DNA from: an uncultured Oscillospiraceae bacterium
Lineage (GTDB): Bacteria; Bacillota; Clostridia; Oscillospirales; Ruminococcaceae
Assembly: GCA_900547455.1 (NCBI GenBank)
Contig: URGV01000005.1
Location: 1 to 64,000 of the forward strand
Direction of reading: 5' to 3'
DNA: 64,000 nt
Positions 25,918-35,060 of this stretch are shown one piece after another. Within the stretch, counting starts at the first letter, position 1, and the number at the start of each line of letters is the position of its first letter. A program made the translations under genes and the position numbers. Under the pieces are notes generated by a model. It was given only the letters and a program-made list of their open reading frames with translations. It had not been told where the DNA came from and ran no database searches.

Positions 25918-26805
25918 ATGCTGACTCCGGAAACCATTGCCTCCAGACGTTTTGACAAACAGATGGGCGGCTACAAACAGGACGAAGTGGAGGAATTTCT
26001 GCAGCAGGTGGCGGCGGAGTACGCCCAGCTGCTGTCCGAAAAGGAAGAACTGGAAGGAAAGATTGAGGTCCTTGCTGAGAAGGTGGAACAGTACCGCGAG
26101 GACGAGGACAGCCTGCGCAGCGCATTGATCGGCGCACAGAAGCTGGGCGACAGCGTGATCCGCGAATCCAAAGCCAAGGCGGACCAGACCCTGCGCGAGG
26201 CCAGAGCCAAGGCAGACCAGATTTTGGAAAATGCGCAGAAGAGTATTGAGCGCGAGCAGCTGGCTCTGATTAAGATGCAAAAGGAAGTTACCAAATTTAA
26301 AAACCGCCTGCTGACCCTGTACCGCCAGCATTTGGAGATGATCAGCGCCCTGCCGGAATATGACGAGGAGCCGGAAAAGCCGGCGCCTGCCCCGGAACCG
26401 GAGCACCAGCAGCCGGCCCCACGCCAGGAGGAACCGGCACCGCAGCCGGAACCGGAACCGGCCCCACAGCCTGTCGAAAAGGCGGCGGAACCAGAACCGG
26501 AGCGCACAAAACCTTCTGCGGCCAAGGCGAGCTTTGAGGAAGAGGACGGCATGATCGACTTCACTTCGGCCTTGAGCGACGAGATGGAGGACACCACCTC
26601 CTTCGCAGTTGCCAGCGCCCAGAACGCGCCTGCCCCAAGAGAGCCGGCGCCTGCCGCCTCCCGCCAGCGCGCTTACTCCCCGTTTGGGGCAAACTCCATC
26701 GAGTCCAAGTTTGGCCCGCTCAAATTCGGCGAGGGCTTTGACGTCGAGCGGGACAGCGACCCGAGGACGGGATTGTTTTCACGGAAAAAACATCGCGACC
26801 GATGA
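25918..26805 (+). CDS. divIVA: DivIVA domain cell-division/pole protein
   Basis: 295 residues. The N-terminal DivIVA lipid-binding domain (1-60, LTPETIASRRFDKQMGGYKQDEVEEFL) is followed by a coiled coil (about 35-140), a long Pro/Glu/Ala-rich disordered region (about 145-200) and an acidic plus basic tail. DivIVA binds negatively curved membrane at septa and poles and recruits division or envelope proteins. The Pro/Glu-rich tail makes it longer than Bacillus DivIVA (164 residues). It stands between ylmH and ileS, the classic order. Confidence 0.92.
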   Translation: MLTPETIASRRFDKQMGGYKQDEVEEFLQQVAAEYAQLLSEKEELEGKIEVLAEKVEQYREDEDSLRSALIGAQKLGDSVIRESKAKADQTLREARAKADQILENAQKSIEREQLALIKMQKEVTKFKNRLLTLYRQHLEMISALPEYDEEPEKPAPAPEPEHQQPAPRQEEPAPQPEPEPAPQPVEKAAEPEPERTKPSAAKASFEEEDGMIDFTSALSDEMEDTTSFAVASAQNAPAPREPAPAASRQRAYSPFGANSIESKFGPLKFGEGFDVERDSDPRTGLFSRKKHRDR

Positions 26806-26847
26806 TTTTATAAAGTTGAAATAAAGAATAGAGGAGAGGAAAAGAAA

Positions 26848-29634
26848 ATGGCTCAGGATTACAACAAAACCCTGAACCTGCCAACCACCGAGTTCAACAT
26901 GCGCGGCGCGCTGCCGCAGCGCGAACCGGGCTGGGTGAAGGACTGGCAGGATAAACAGCTGTACCACAAGATGATCAAAAACAACGAGGGCAAGCCGCTC
27001 TATATTCTGCACGACGGCCCCCCTTACGCCAACGGCGACATCCATCTGGGCACCGCGCTCAACAAGGTGCTCAAGGACTTCATCATCCGCCAGAAAAATA
27101 TGAGCGGCTATCAGGCGCCGTACGTTCCCGGCTGGGACACCCACGGCCTGCCGATCGAGCTCAAGGCCAGAAAGAAAGCGGGCGTCACAAGCGACATCAG
27201 CCCGGTCGAGCTGCGCAAAATCTGCAAGGAATTTGCCCTGCACTATCTGGATATCCAGCGCAGCCAGTTCATGCGCCTGGGCGTTTTGGGCGAGTGGGAA
27301 AATCCGTACATGACCCTCAAGCCGGAGTTTGAGGCAAAGCAGATTGAGATCTTCGGCAACATGGCGCAGAAGGGCTATATCTACAAGGGCCTCAAACCGG
27401 TTTACTGGTGCCCGGACTGCAACACTGCGCTGGCCGAGGCGGAGATCGAGTACGAGGAGGATCCATGCTTCTCGATCTATGTCAAGTTTGCTGTCAAGGA
27501 CGACCAGGGCAAGCTTTCCAAGTTGGGCATCGACGTCTCCAAGACCTACTTTGTCATCTGGACTACCACTACCTGGACCCTGCCGGGCAACATGGCCATC
27601 TGCCTGGGTCCGGAGTATGAATACTGCGCGGTCAAGGCCAATGGCGAATATTATATCATGGCCAAGGAGCTTGCTCCTGCCGCGATGAAGGCCGCGAAGA
27701 TCGAAGATTATGAGCTGATCGGCTCGGTCACCGGCAAGGAGCTGGAGTACATTGTCTGCCAGCATCCGTTCCTCGACCGCGACTCGCTGGTCATCGTCGG
27801 CGACCACGTCACCCTGGATTCCGGTACCGGCTGCGTCCACACCGCTCCTGGGCACGGTGTCGAGGACTTTGAGGTCTGCGTCAACCACTATCCGCAGATC
27901 CAGATTGTCGTTCCGGTCGACAGCGTAGGTAAGCTGACCAAGGATGCGGGCGAGTTTGCGGGCCTCACCACCGACGAGGCCAACAAGGCCATCGCCAAAA
28001 AGCTGGAGGAGACCGGCAACCTGTTTGCCGTTGAAAAGATTGTCCACCAGTACCCGCACTGCTGGAGATGCAAAAAACCGATTATCTACCGCGCCACCGA
28101 ACAGTGGTTCTGCTCGGTAGAGGACTTTAAGGCCGACGCAATCCGCGAGATTGAAAAGATTAAATGGTATCCGTCCTGGGGCGAGGGCCGCATCAAGAAC
28201 ATGGTCACCGACCGCTCCGACTGGTGCATCTCCCGTCAGAGACTGTGGGGCGTGCCGATTCCGATCTTCTACTGCGAGGAGTGCGGCGAAGCGCACATCG
28301 ATGACGCTTCGATCAAGGCTGTCTCCGAATTGTTCCGCAAGGAAGGCTCGGATGCCTGGTGGACCCACGAGGCCAGCGAGATCCTGCCTGCCGGCACCAA
28401 GTGCAAAAAGTGCGGATGTGAAAAATTCAGAAAAGAGACCGACATCATGGACGTCTGGTTCGATTCCGGTTCCAGCCATGCCGCCGTGCTGATGGAGCAC
28501 CCGGGCCTGCAGTGGCCGGCCGACCTCTACCTCGAGGGCGCCGACCAGTACCGCGGATGGTTCCAGTCTTCGCTGCTGACCTCGGTTGCCTGGAAGGGCG
28601 TCGCGCCGTACAAGGCGGTCTGCACCCACGGTTGGGTGGTCGATGCACAGGGCAAGACGATGCACAAGTCGCTGGGCAACGGCATCGCACCGGAGGAGGT
28701 CACCGATAAATTCGGCGCGGACATCCTGCGTCTGTGGGTCGCTTCCTCCGACTACCACTCCGACATCCGCATCTCCAACGATATCTTAAAACAGCTTTCT
28801 GAGGTTTACCGCAAGATTAGAAACACCGCGCGCTACATCCTCGGAAACCTCTACGACTTTAACCCGGACACCGATTCGGTTGCAGACGATCAGCTGCATG
28901 AGCTGGACCGCTGGGCGCTGGCCCGCATGGACGAGGTTGCCAAGGAGTGCAACGAGGGCTATGAGGAGTTTGATTTCCATCAGGTCTACCACGCCATCCA
29001 CAACTTCTGCACCATTGACCTGTCCAACTTCTATCTGGATATCATCAAGGACAGACTTTATGTTGAAAAGCCGGATTCGGTTTCCAGACGCGCGGCGCAG
29101 ACCGCCATCTACCGCATCCTGCGCGATATGACGCTGGTGTTTGCCCCGATCCTTGCCTTCACCTGCGAGGAAATCTGGGCCAACCTGCCAAAATCCAGCG
29201 ACCACAACCCCGAGGCGTGCGTCTTTAACGAGATGCCAAAGGGCAAGGCCGGCGATGAAACGGCAGAATTCATGGCCAAGTGGGAGCGCATCCGCAAGAT
29301 CCGTGACGACGTCAACAAGGCGCTGGAAAATGCCAGAAACCAGAAGACCATCGGCAAGTCGCTGGAAGCGCAGGTCACTCTGAAGGCGGACGGTGAGCTG
29401 TACGCCTTCCTCAAGGAAAATGAGGCGGTTCTGGAGCCGGTGTTCATCGTCAGCAAGGTTGTGCTGGAACAGGGAGCAGTTGCCCAGACCACAGCCGAGA
29501 CCGAAGGACTGGAAGTCACCGTTTCCAAAGCGCACGGTGAAAAGTGTGAGCGCTGCTGGGCTTACAGCGACACAGTCGGCAAAGATGAAAAGCATCCAAC
29601 CCTCTGCGCACGCTGTGCGGCAATTATCGGCTAA
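26848..29634 (+). CDS. ileS: Isoleucine--tRNA ligase
   Basis: 928 residues, bacterial type. Class I catalytic domain with PPYANGDIHLGTALNK at the HIGH motif (here HLGT), CP1 editing domain (TWTLPGNMAICLGPEYEY, VGDHVTLDSGTGCVHTAPGHG), the KMSKS motif as TMHKS in GKTMHKSLGN, anticodon-binding domain and a C-terminal zinc site (CERCWAYS ... CARC). It charges tRNA-Ile and edits Val. Only 42 nt separate it from divIVA, so no T-box leader is present. A terminator follows. Confidence 0.96.
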   Translation: MAQDYNKTLNLPTTEFNMRGALPQREPGWVKDWQDKQLYHKMIKNNEGKPLYILHDGPPYANGDIHLGTALNKVLKDFIIRQKNMSGYQAPYVPGWDTHGLPIELKARKKAGVTSDISPVELRKICKEFALHYLDIQRSQFMRLGVLGEWENPYMTLKPEFEAKQIEIFGNMAQKGYIYKGLKPVYWCPDCNTALAEAEIEYEEDPCFSIYVKFAVKDDQGKLSKLGIDVSKTYFVIWTTTTWTLPGNMAICLGPEYEYCAVKANGEYYIMAKELAPAAMKAAKIEDYELIGSVTGKELEYIVCQHPFLDRDSLVIVGDHVTLDSGTGCVHTAPGHGVEDFEVCVNHYPQIQIVVPVDSVGKLTKDAGEFAGLTTDEANKAIAKKLEETGNLFAVEKIVHQYPHCWRCKKPIIYRATEQWFCSVEDFKADAIREIEKIKWYPSWGEGRIKNMVTDRSDWCISRQRLWGVPIPIFYCEECGEAHIDDASIKAVSELFRKEGSDAWWTHEASEILPAGTKCKKCGCEKFRKETDIMDVWFDSGSSHAAVLMEHPGLQWPADLYLEGADQYRGWFQSSLLTSVAWKGVAPYKAVCTHGWVVDAQGKTMHKSLGNGIAPEEVTDKFGADILRLWVASSDYHSDIRISNDILKQLSEVYRKIRNTARYILGNLYDFNPDTDSVADDQLHELDRWALARMDEVAKECNEGYEEFDFHQVYHAIHNFCTIDLSNFYLDIIKDRLYVEKPDSVSRRAAQTAIYRILRDMTLVFAPILAFTCEEIWANLPKSSDHNPEACVFNEMPKGKAGDETAEFMAKWERIRKIRDDVNKALENARNQKTIGKSLEAQVTLKADGELYAFLKENEAVLEPVFIVSKVVLEQGAVAQTTAETEGLEVTVSKAHGEKCERCWAYSDTVGKDEKHPTLCARCAAIIG

Positions 29635-29641
29635 GATGGAT

Positions 29642-29680
29642 AAGCGGTGCAGGAACCGGATTTCCTGCACCGCTTTTTAT
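29642..29680 (+). terminator. Intrinsic terminator after ileS
   Basis: A perfect 14-bp stem, 29642-29655 with 29662-29675, with a T-rich tail. lspA begins 27 nt later, so read-through or a nearby promoter must supply lspA. Confidence 0.85.
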
Positions 29681-29706
29681 GTCCTTTTTGAAAAAGGAGG
29701 AACCGT

Positions 29707-30213
29707 ATGTTAAATTATATTTGCCTTGGAATTGCGGCGGTGTTGGTGGCGCTCGACCAGCTGGTCAAATTCTGGGCGGAGCATTCGTTGAGTCAGGTCG
29801 ACACCATCGCCCTGATTCCCGGCGTCTTTCACCTGACCTATGTGCAGAACTTTGGAGCAGCTTTCAACACGATGAACAATCAGCGCCTGTTGCTGGTGGT
29901 GCTGACCTCGGCGGTGCTGCTGGTCATCTTTGTTCTGCTGCTGCTCGGCAAGCTGCGCTCGCCGTGGATGGTGGTCAGCTGGAGCCTGATTCTGGCCGGG
30001 GGCGCCGGCAACCTGATCGACCGGCTGTTCCGGGAGGGCGGCTATGTGGTCGACCTGTTCGATTTCCGCCTGATCAACTTCCCGGTCTTTAACGTGGCGG
30101 ATATCTGTGTGACTGTCGGAATGGCGCTGTTCCTGATCTACTTTATCTTCATCGAGCGCAAGGAACACCGCCGCTTTGAGATCCGCCAGGAGATCAAGCG
30201 CCATGAGCAGTAA
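29707..30213 (+). CDS. lspA: Lipoprotein signal peptidase II
   Basis: 168 residues with four membrane helices. The catalytic Asp pair lies in GNLIDRL and FNVADI, with the conserved NFGAAFN loop. It cleaves prolipoproteins before the lipidated Cys, and so would process the four substrate-binding lipoproteins and the beta-helix lipoprotein in this window. AAAGGAGG precedes ATG 29707. The 3' end overlaps rluD by 11 nt. Confidence 0.95.
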   Translation: MLNYICLGIAAVLVALDQLVKFWAEHSLSQVDTIALIPGVFHLTYVQNFGAAFNTMNNQRLLLVVLTSAVLLVIFVLLLLGKLRSPWMVVSWSLILAGGAGNLIDRLFREGGYVVDLFDFRLINFPVFNVADICVTVGMALFLIYFIFIERKEHRRFEIRQEIKRHEQ

Positions 30214-31228
30214 CATTACCCTGCCGGTGGGCTCGGAGCAGGAGGGACAGCGGATCGACAAATTCCTGCAGGAAAGTCTCCCCGGTATGAGCCGCAGCCA
30301 GGCGCAGAAGTGGATTGCGCAGGGCTTTGTGCGCATTGGAGAGAAGGGTGCCGGAAAAAACGACAAGCTAAAGTCCGGAATGGTGGTTTCAGTAGAGCTG
30401 CCCATCCCGCCGGAGGAGCTGGACGGCGAGCCGGACTGGGAGGAGATCCTCCACCCAACCACCCTGCCGCAGCCGCAGGAGATCCCGCTGGACATCGTCT
30501 ACGAGGACGAGCACCTGCTGGTGGTCAACAAACCCAAACACATGGTGGTGCATCCCGGCGCGGGCAACGAGCAGGGGACGCTGGTCAACGCCCTGCTCTT
30601 TCACTGCAAGGGACAGCTCGCCGCCTGCAACGGCATGGAGCGGCAGGGCATTGTCCACCGCATCGACAAGGACACCAGCGGCCTGCTGGTCTGCGCAAAG
30701 GACGACGAGAGCTACCGCGCCCTGAGTGAACAGATTGCAGCGCACACCGTCGACCGCTTTTATGAGGCAGTGGTCTACGGCAGCGTCAAGGAGGACAGCG
30801 GGACCATCGACCTGCCCATCGGGAGGAGCTTAAAGGACCGCAAAAAGATGGCGGTGCGCCTTGACGCCCGTCAGCAGGACGGCAGCCTGCAGGGAGCCAG
30901 GGAAGCCGTCACCCACTTTGAGGTGCTGCGACGGTACGAGGGCTTTACCCACCTGCGCTGCCGGCTGGAGACCGGTCGCACCCACCAGATTCGGGTGCAT
31001 CTGTCTTACCTCGGCCACCCGGTGGCGGGGGACGAGCTGTATGGCCCGCAGAAGGCCATCAAGCGGCTGCAGGGCCAGTGCCTGCACGCCAGAGCGCTGG
31101 GCTTTACCCACCCGGTCACCGGCGAGCGGCTTTACTTTGAGTCGCAGCTGCCGGAATACTTCACATCATTTTTGAAAACCCTGCGACCAAAGGAGGATTT
31201 GTCCAATGGAGAGCGGACAGATTTTTAA
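30203..31228 (+). CDS. rluD: RluD-type 23S rRNA pseudouridine synthase
   Basis: 341 residues. N-terminal S4 domain (about 12-75), then the RluA-family pseudouridine synthase domain with the catalytic Asp in GIVHRIDKDTSGLLV and the RTHQIRVHLSYLGHPVAGDELYG block. It probably modifies large-subunit rRNA or other RNA uridines; the precise target is not readable. ATG 30203 lies inside the end of lspA (11-nt overlap), the ylyB position in Bacillus. Confidence 0.92.
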   Translation: MSSNITLPVGSEQEGQRIDKFLQESLPGMSRSQAQKWIAQGFVRIGEKGAGKNDKLKSGMVVSVELPIPPEELDGEPDWEEILHPTTLPQPQEIPLDIVYEDEHLLVVNKPKHMVVHPGAGNEQGTLVNALLFHCKGQLAACNGMERQGIVHRIDKDTSGLLVCAKDDESYRALSEQIAAHTVDRFYEAVVYGSVKEDSGTIDLPIGRSLKDRKKMAVRLDARQQDGSLQGAREAVTHFEVLRRYEGFTHLRCRLETGRTHQIRVHLSYLGHPVAGDELYGPQKAIKRLQGQCLHARALGFTHPVTGERLYFESQLPEYFTSFLKTLRPKEDLSNGERTDF

Positions 31229-32036
31229 AGGGATGCTGCTGGTCTCGGACATCGACGGCACCCTGACCGAGCTGACCGAGATCCCACAGAACAACATCGA
31301 GGCCATCAACCGCTTCATCGCCCTGGGCGGCACCTTTACCCTGTGTACCGGGCGGCCCAAATGCGCGCTGGCGGAGATTCTGCCGCAGCTGAAGGTCACC
31401 GCCCCCATCATCACCATCAACGGCGGGTACGTCTATTCGCCGCAGGACGACACCGTGCTGTTCGGCGCGGAGCTGCCGGAGAGCGTGCGGGACTTTGTTT
31501 TTGCGCTGCTCGAGCGCTTTGACCAGGTCGGCGCCATGCTGGTGGAGCCGGACAACTACTGGGTGATCCGCTGGGGTGACGAATCGATTGAGGGCGTGGC
31601 ACAGCGCCGCGATATGTATATGCGCGAGGGCTGTTGCCGGATGTACTCGGAGGAGGAGGGCCCCAAGCGCTGGCACAAGGTGGTGCTGATCGTGCCGCCC
31701 GAGCAGATCCCGAAGGTGCGCGCCTATGTCGAGGCGCAAAACCCGCAGGGCTTCTACCCAGTGCAGAGCGACGCCTTTTACCTGGAGCTGGTGCCGCAGG
31801 GCATCAGCAAGGGCCGCGGCATGAGGATGATCCAGCAGGCGCTGGGCCTTACCAAAACGGCCGCCATCGGCGATCGGGAGAACGACAAACCGATGCTGGA
31901 GCTGGCGGATTTTTCCGCCGTTCCCAAAAGCGGCGACCCCGATCTGCAAAAAGAGGTTGATTTTATTGTCGATTCGTGCGAAAATGGAGCTGTAGCGGAT
32001 TTTATTTGCCGCCTGGAACAAATCTGTACCCAATAA
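31206..32036 (+). CDS. Cof-type HAD-IIB hydrolase
   Basis: 276 residues. HAD motif I SDIDGT with nucleophile Asp, motif II (LCTGR), motif III Lys in GISKGRGM and motif IV GDRENDKPML are intact, with a type IIB cap between II and III. Likely a cytoplasmic sugar-phosphate or cofactor phosphatase. It overlaps rluD by 23 nt, so it is translationally coupled. Substrate unknown. Confidence 0.9.
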   Translation: MESGQIFKGMLLVSDIDGTLTELTEIPQNNIEAINRFIALGGTFTLCTGRPKCALAEILPQLKVTAPIITINGGYVYSPQDDTVLFGAELPESVRDFVFALLERFDQVGAMLVEPDNYWVIRWGDESIEGVAQRRDMYMREGCCRMYSEEEGPKRWHKVVLIVPPEQIPKVRAYVEAQNPQGFYPVQSDAFYLELVPQGISKGRGMRMIQQALGLTKTAAIGDRENDKPMLELADFSAVPKSGDPDLQKEVDFIVDSCENGAVADFICRLEQICTQ

Positions 32037-32083
32037 GGTTTGATGAGAATATCAAGAGCAACTGAAAGGAATGATTCCACACC

Positions 32084-32926
32084 ATGAACAGCAACTTGAA
32101 AAAAGAGCTGGCAATCACCGCCTGCAAGGTCCGCATGGGGATCATCGAGGGCACCCACAGCGCAAAATCCGGCCATCCGGGAGGCTCGCTCTCGGCGGCG
32201 GACGTGCTGACCTATCTCTATTTTTGTGAGATGAACGTCGACCCGCAGCACCCGGACAAAGCGGACCGCGACCGTCTGGTCCTCTCCAAGGGCCACGTGG
32301 CGCCCGCGCTGTATGCCGTGCTGGCGCACAAGGGATATTTCCCGGTCGAGGAGCTGAAAACCCTGCGCAAGATCGGCTCCCGTCTGCAGGGCCATCCGGA
32401 CATGAAGAAGGTTCCGGGCGTCGATATGTCCTCCGGCTCGCTGGGCCAGGGCATCTCCGCGGCCTGCGGCATGGCCAAGGCTGCCAAGCTGCAGAACGCT
32501 GACTGGCGCGTCTATGCGGTGCTGGGCGACGGCGAGATTCAGGAAGGCCAGGTGTGGGAGGCGGCAATGTTCGCTTCGCACTACCATCTGGACAACCTGT
32601 GCGTTCTGGTGGACAACAACGGCCTGCAGATCGACGGCAACGTCGCCGACGTCATGTCCCCATACCCGATTGATGAAAAGTTTAAGGCTTTCGGTTTCCA
32701 TGTCATCAACATCGACGGCCACGATTTTGACCAGATCGAGGCCGCTTACCAGGAGGCCCGCACCGTCAAGGGCCAGCCGACTGCCATCATCGCCAAGACT
32801 GTCAAGGGCAAGGGCGTTTCCTTCATGGAAAATCAGGCTTCCTGGCACGGCACTGCACCGAACGACGAGCAGTATGAGGTCGCGATGAAAGAGCTTGGCG
32901 AGCAGCTCAAAGAGCTTGAGCGCTAA
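32084..32926 (+). CDS. Transketolase, N-terminal subunit
   Basis: 280 residues. TPP-binding half: GHPGGSLSAADVL, LSKGHVAPALYAVLA, the TPP motif GDGEIQEGQVWEAA ending in NNGLQIDG. It pairs with the C-terminal half encoded next. Together they transfer two-carbon units in the non-oxidative pentose phosphate pathway. The split form is common in Clostridia and archaea. GAAAGGA lies upstream of ATG 32084. Confidence 0.93.
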   Translation: MNSNLKKELAITACKVRMGIIEGTHSAKSGHPGGSLSAADVLTYLYFCEMNVDPQHPDKADRDRLVLSKGHVAPALYAVLAHKGYFPVEELKTLRKIGSRLQGHPDMKKVPGVDMSSGSLGQGISAACGMAKAAKLQNADWRVYAVLGDGEIQEGQVWEAAMFASHYHLDNLCVLVDNNGLQIDGNVADVMSPYPIDEKFKAFGFHVINIDGHDFDQIEAAYQEARTVKGQPTAIIAKTVKGKGVSFMENQASWHGTAPNDEQYEVAMKELGEQLKELER

Positions 32927-32954
32927 TTTGGGGACGAAAGGAAAGGGATAAACG

Positions 32955-33902
32955 ATGGCAGAAGTGAAAAAAATAGCAACACGCGAGAGCTACGGCGCCA
33001 CCCTGGCGGAGCTTTCGACGGAATATCCAAATCTGGTTGTGCTGGACGCAGACCTTGCGGGCGCAACCAAGACAGCTTCCTTTAAAAAGGTGTGCCCGGA
33101 ACGCTTCATCGACTGCGGCATCGCCGAGGGCAACATGATGGGCGTAGCAGCGGGCCTTGCCGCGGCGGGCATGATCCCGTTTGCCAGCTCCTTTGCGATG
33201 TTCGCCGCCGGCCGCGCCTTTGAGCAGGTGCGCAACTCGATCGGTTACCCGCATCTGAACGTCAAGATCGGCGCGACCCATGCGGGCATCTCGGTCGGCG
33301 AGGACGGCGCCACCCATCAGTGCTGCGAGGATATCGCCCTGATGCGCTCCATCCCGGGCATGGTTGTCATCAATCCTGCCGACGATGTTGAGGCAAGAGC
33401 GGCGGTCCGCGCGGCGGCGGCCTATGTTGGCCCGGTCTATCTGCGCTTTGGCAGAATGGCGGTTCCGGTCTTTAACGATCCCGAGACCTACCACTTCGAG
33501 CTGGGCAAGGGCATTGTCCTGCGCGACGGCAAGGACGTCACCGTTGTGGCCACCGGCCTGATGGTGGCCGAGGCGATCGAGGCCGGCAAGCTGCTGGAAG
33601 AAAAGGGCATCGATGCGCGGATCATCAATATCCACACCATCAAGCCGCTGGATGAGGAGCTGATCCGCAAGGCAGCAAAGGAGACCGGCAAGATTGTCAC
33701 CGTTGAGGAGCATTCGGTCATCGGCGGTCTGGGCGACGCGGTCTGCGGCGCAGTCTGCACCGGGGACACTCCTTGCAAGGTAGTCAAGATGGGTGTTCAG
33801 GACACCTTCGGCCACTCCGGCCCGGGCGGCGACCTCATCACCGAGTTTGGCCTGCGCGCGGCAAACATTGTCGACGAGGTCTGCAAGCTCTGCCTGTGTT
33901 AA
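32955..33902 (+). CDS. Transketolase, C-terminal subunit
   Basis: 315 residues. Pyrimidine-binding domain (DLAGATKTASFKK, FIDCGIAEGNMMGVAAGLA) and the C-terminal transketolase domain (VTVVATGLMVAEAIEAGKLL, VEEHSVIGGLG). It is the second half of the split enzyme, 28 nt after the N-terminal subunit with an AAAGG-type ribosome binding site. Neighbouring small genes do not suggest a wider pathway. Confidence 0.93.
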   Translation: MAEVKKIATRESYGATLAELSTEYPNLVVLDADLAGATKTASFKKVCPERFIDCGIAEGNMMGVAAGLAAAGMIPFASSFAMFAAGRAFEQVRNSIGYPHLNVKIGATHAGISVGEDGATHQCCEDIALMRSIPGMVVINPADDVEARAAVRAAAAYVGPVYLRFGRMAVPVFNDPETYHFELGKGIVLRDGKDVTVVATGLMVAEAIEAGKLLEEKGIDARIINIHTIKPLDEELIRKAAKETGKIVTVEEHSVIGGLGDAVCGAVCTGDTPCKVVKMGVQDTFGHSGPGGDLITEFGLRAANIVDEVCKLCLC

Positions 33903-33921
33903 ACAAAGAGGGAAATTCACC

Positions 33922-34341
33922 ATGCAAGAGCGGGAGAAAAAGATACGTTCCTGGTTTGATATGTGGCTCATGCAGCGCGACACCGGCATCGAGAAACTAT
34001 TCGCCTCCGATGCTATCTATACGGAAAGCTGGGGGCCGCAGTACAAAGGCTACGCTGCCATCCGTCACTGGTTTGTCGAGTGGAACACGCGCGGCAAAGT
34101 CCTTGTCTGGGAGATCAAACAATTTTTCCATCAGGACAACCAGACCGTCGTGGAATGGTATTTCAAAAACGAGATGAACGACGGCAGGGTGGAGGAATTC
34201 GATGGCCTCTCCCTCGTTGTGTGGGCAGAGGATGGGCAGATTCAATCGCTCAAGGAATTTGGCTGCAACCTCCACAACTACGACCCGTATCAAAACGGTG
34301 ACTCGCCCCAGTTTCGGGAGGAGCCAATCGGCTGGTTTTAA
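33922..34341 (+). CDS. NTF2/SnoaL-like small protein
   Basis: 139 residues. The sequence layout (helical start REKKIRSWFDMWLMQRDTGIEKLFASDAIYTESWGP, then beta-rich GKVLVWEIKQFFHQDNQTVVEWYF) matches nuclear-transport-factor-2-like proteins such as SnoaL. They are cone-shaped folds used as small enzymes or binding proteins; no catalytic pair can be assigned. ATG 33922 follows GAGGG; the longer frame overlapping transketolase is not likely. A terminator follows. Confidence 0.7.
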   Translation: MQEREKKIRSWFDMWLMQRDTGIEKLFASDAIYTESWGPQYKGYAAIRHWFVEWNTRGKVLVWEIKQFFHQDNQTVVEWYFKNEMNDGRVEEFDGLSLVVWAEDGQIQSLKEFGCNLHNYDPYQNGDSPQFREEPIGWF

Positions 34342-34377
34342 AAATGATCGTTAAATAGGTAAAGAGAAAACCGGTTC

Positions 34378-34420
34378 GGGAGACCAAAGCAAAAATTGCT
34401 TTGGTCTCCCTTACTTTTTG
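34378..34420 (+). terminator. Intrinsic terminator after the NTF2-like gene
   Basis: A perfect 14-bp stem, 34378-34391 with 34397-34410, followed by TTACTTTTT. Confidence 0.85.
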
Positions 34421-34509
34421 CAGAGAGATGCGCCATTTTTCTCTGGCGCAAAGGTCCTGTTTGTGCTATACTGAGGATACATCTTGGACAGAAAAAGGGA
34501 GGAAAGAGG

Positions 34510-35040
34510 ATGCGGTTTGAACGAATTCGCAGCGGAGAGGACCCGCGCTATGGGGAAGCGATGGCGCTTTATCAGCGCAGTTTCCCGCTGTTTGAGCAGC
34601 GGTACCCTCAGGTGCAGCTCGCCGTCATGCCGCAGGAGGAGTACCACTTCACCCTGTTGTATGAGGGGGAAGATTTTGCCGGGCTGCTGCTCTACTGGGA
34701 AGCGGACAGCTTCTGCTATGTCGAGCACCTGTGCATCACAGAATCGATGCGGGGCAAAGGCTGCGGCAGTCGGGCGCTGGCGCTTCTGCGGGAGAAGGGG
34801 AAGAAGATGATCCTCGAGATCGACCCACCGGTCGACCCGGTTTCGCAGAGAAGACAGCAGTTTTATGAGCGGGCGGGCTATCAGGCAAATCCCTACCCGC
34901 ACATCCATCCGCCCTACCGCACGGAGTATGCGGGTCACCCGCTGGTGGTGATGTCCTGCCCGGGCGGTTTGAGCGAGCAGGAATATGATTGCTTTTATCA
35001 GTATTTAAAACAGACCGTGATGCAGGAGCAGAACCGTTGA
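34510..35040 (+). CDS. GNAT family N-acetyltransferase
   Basis: 176 residues. Acetyl-CoA motif A is seen as VEHLCITESMRGKGCGSRALALL. Substrate unknown. ATG 34510 (GGAAAGAGG upstream) begins the conserved part; a TATACT box at 34467-34472 may be its -10. The end is 21 nt before the methionine sulfoxide reductase start. Confidence 0.85.
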   Translation: MRFERIRSGEDPRYGEAMALYQRSFPLFEQRYPQVQLAVMPQEEYHFTLLYEGEDFAGLLLYWEADSFCYVEHLCITESMRGKGCGSRALALLREKGKKMILEIDPPVDPVSQRRQQFYERAGYQANPYPHIHPPYRTEYAGHPLVVMSCPGGLSEQEYDCFYQYLKQTVMQEQNR

Positions 35041-35060
35041 AAGAAAGGGGCGATTTGATC

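Noticed and set aside
26806..26847. T-box leader expected before ileS
   Set aside because: Only 42 nt separate divIVA and ileS, with no T-box sequence; asnS also lacks one.
26779..28758. 659-residue antisense frame across ileS
   Set aside because: Shadow of a G/C-third-position-rich gene; the sense strand encodes a full IleRS.
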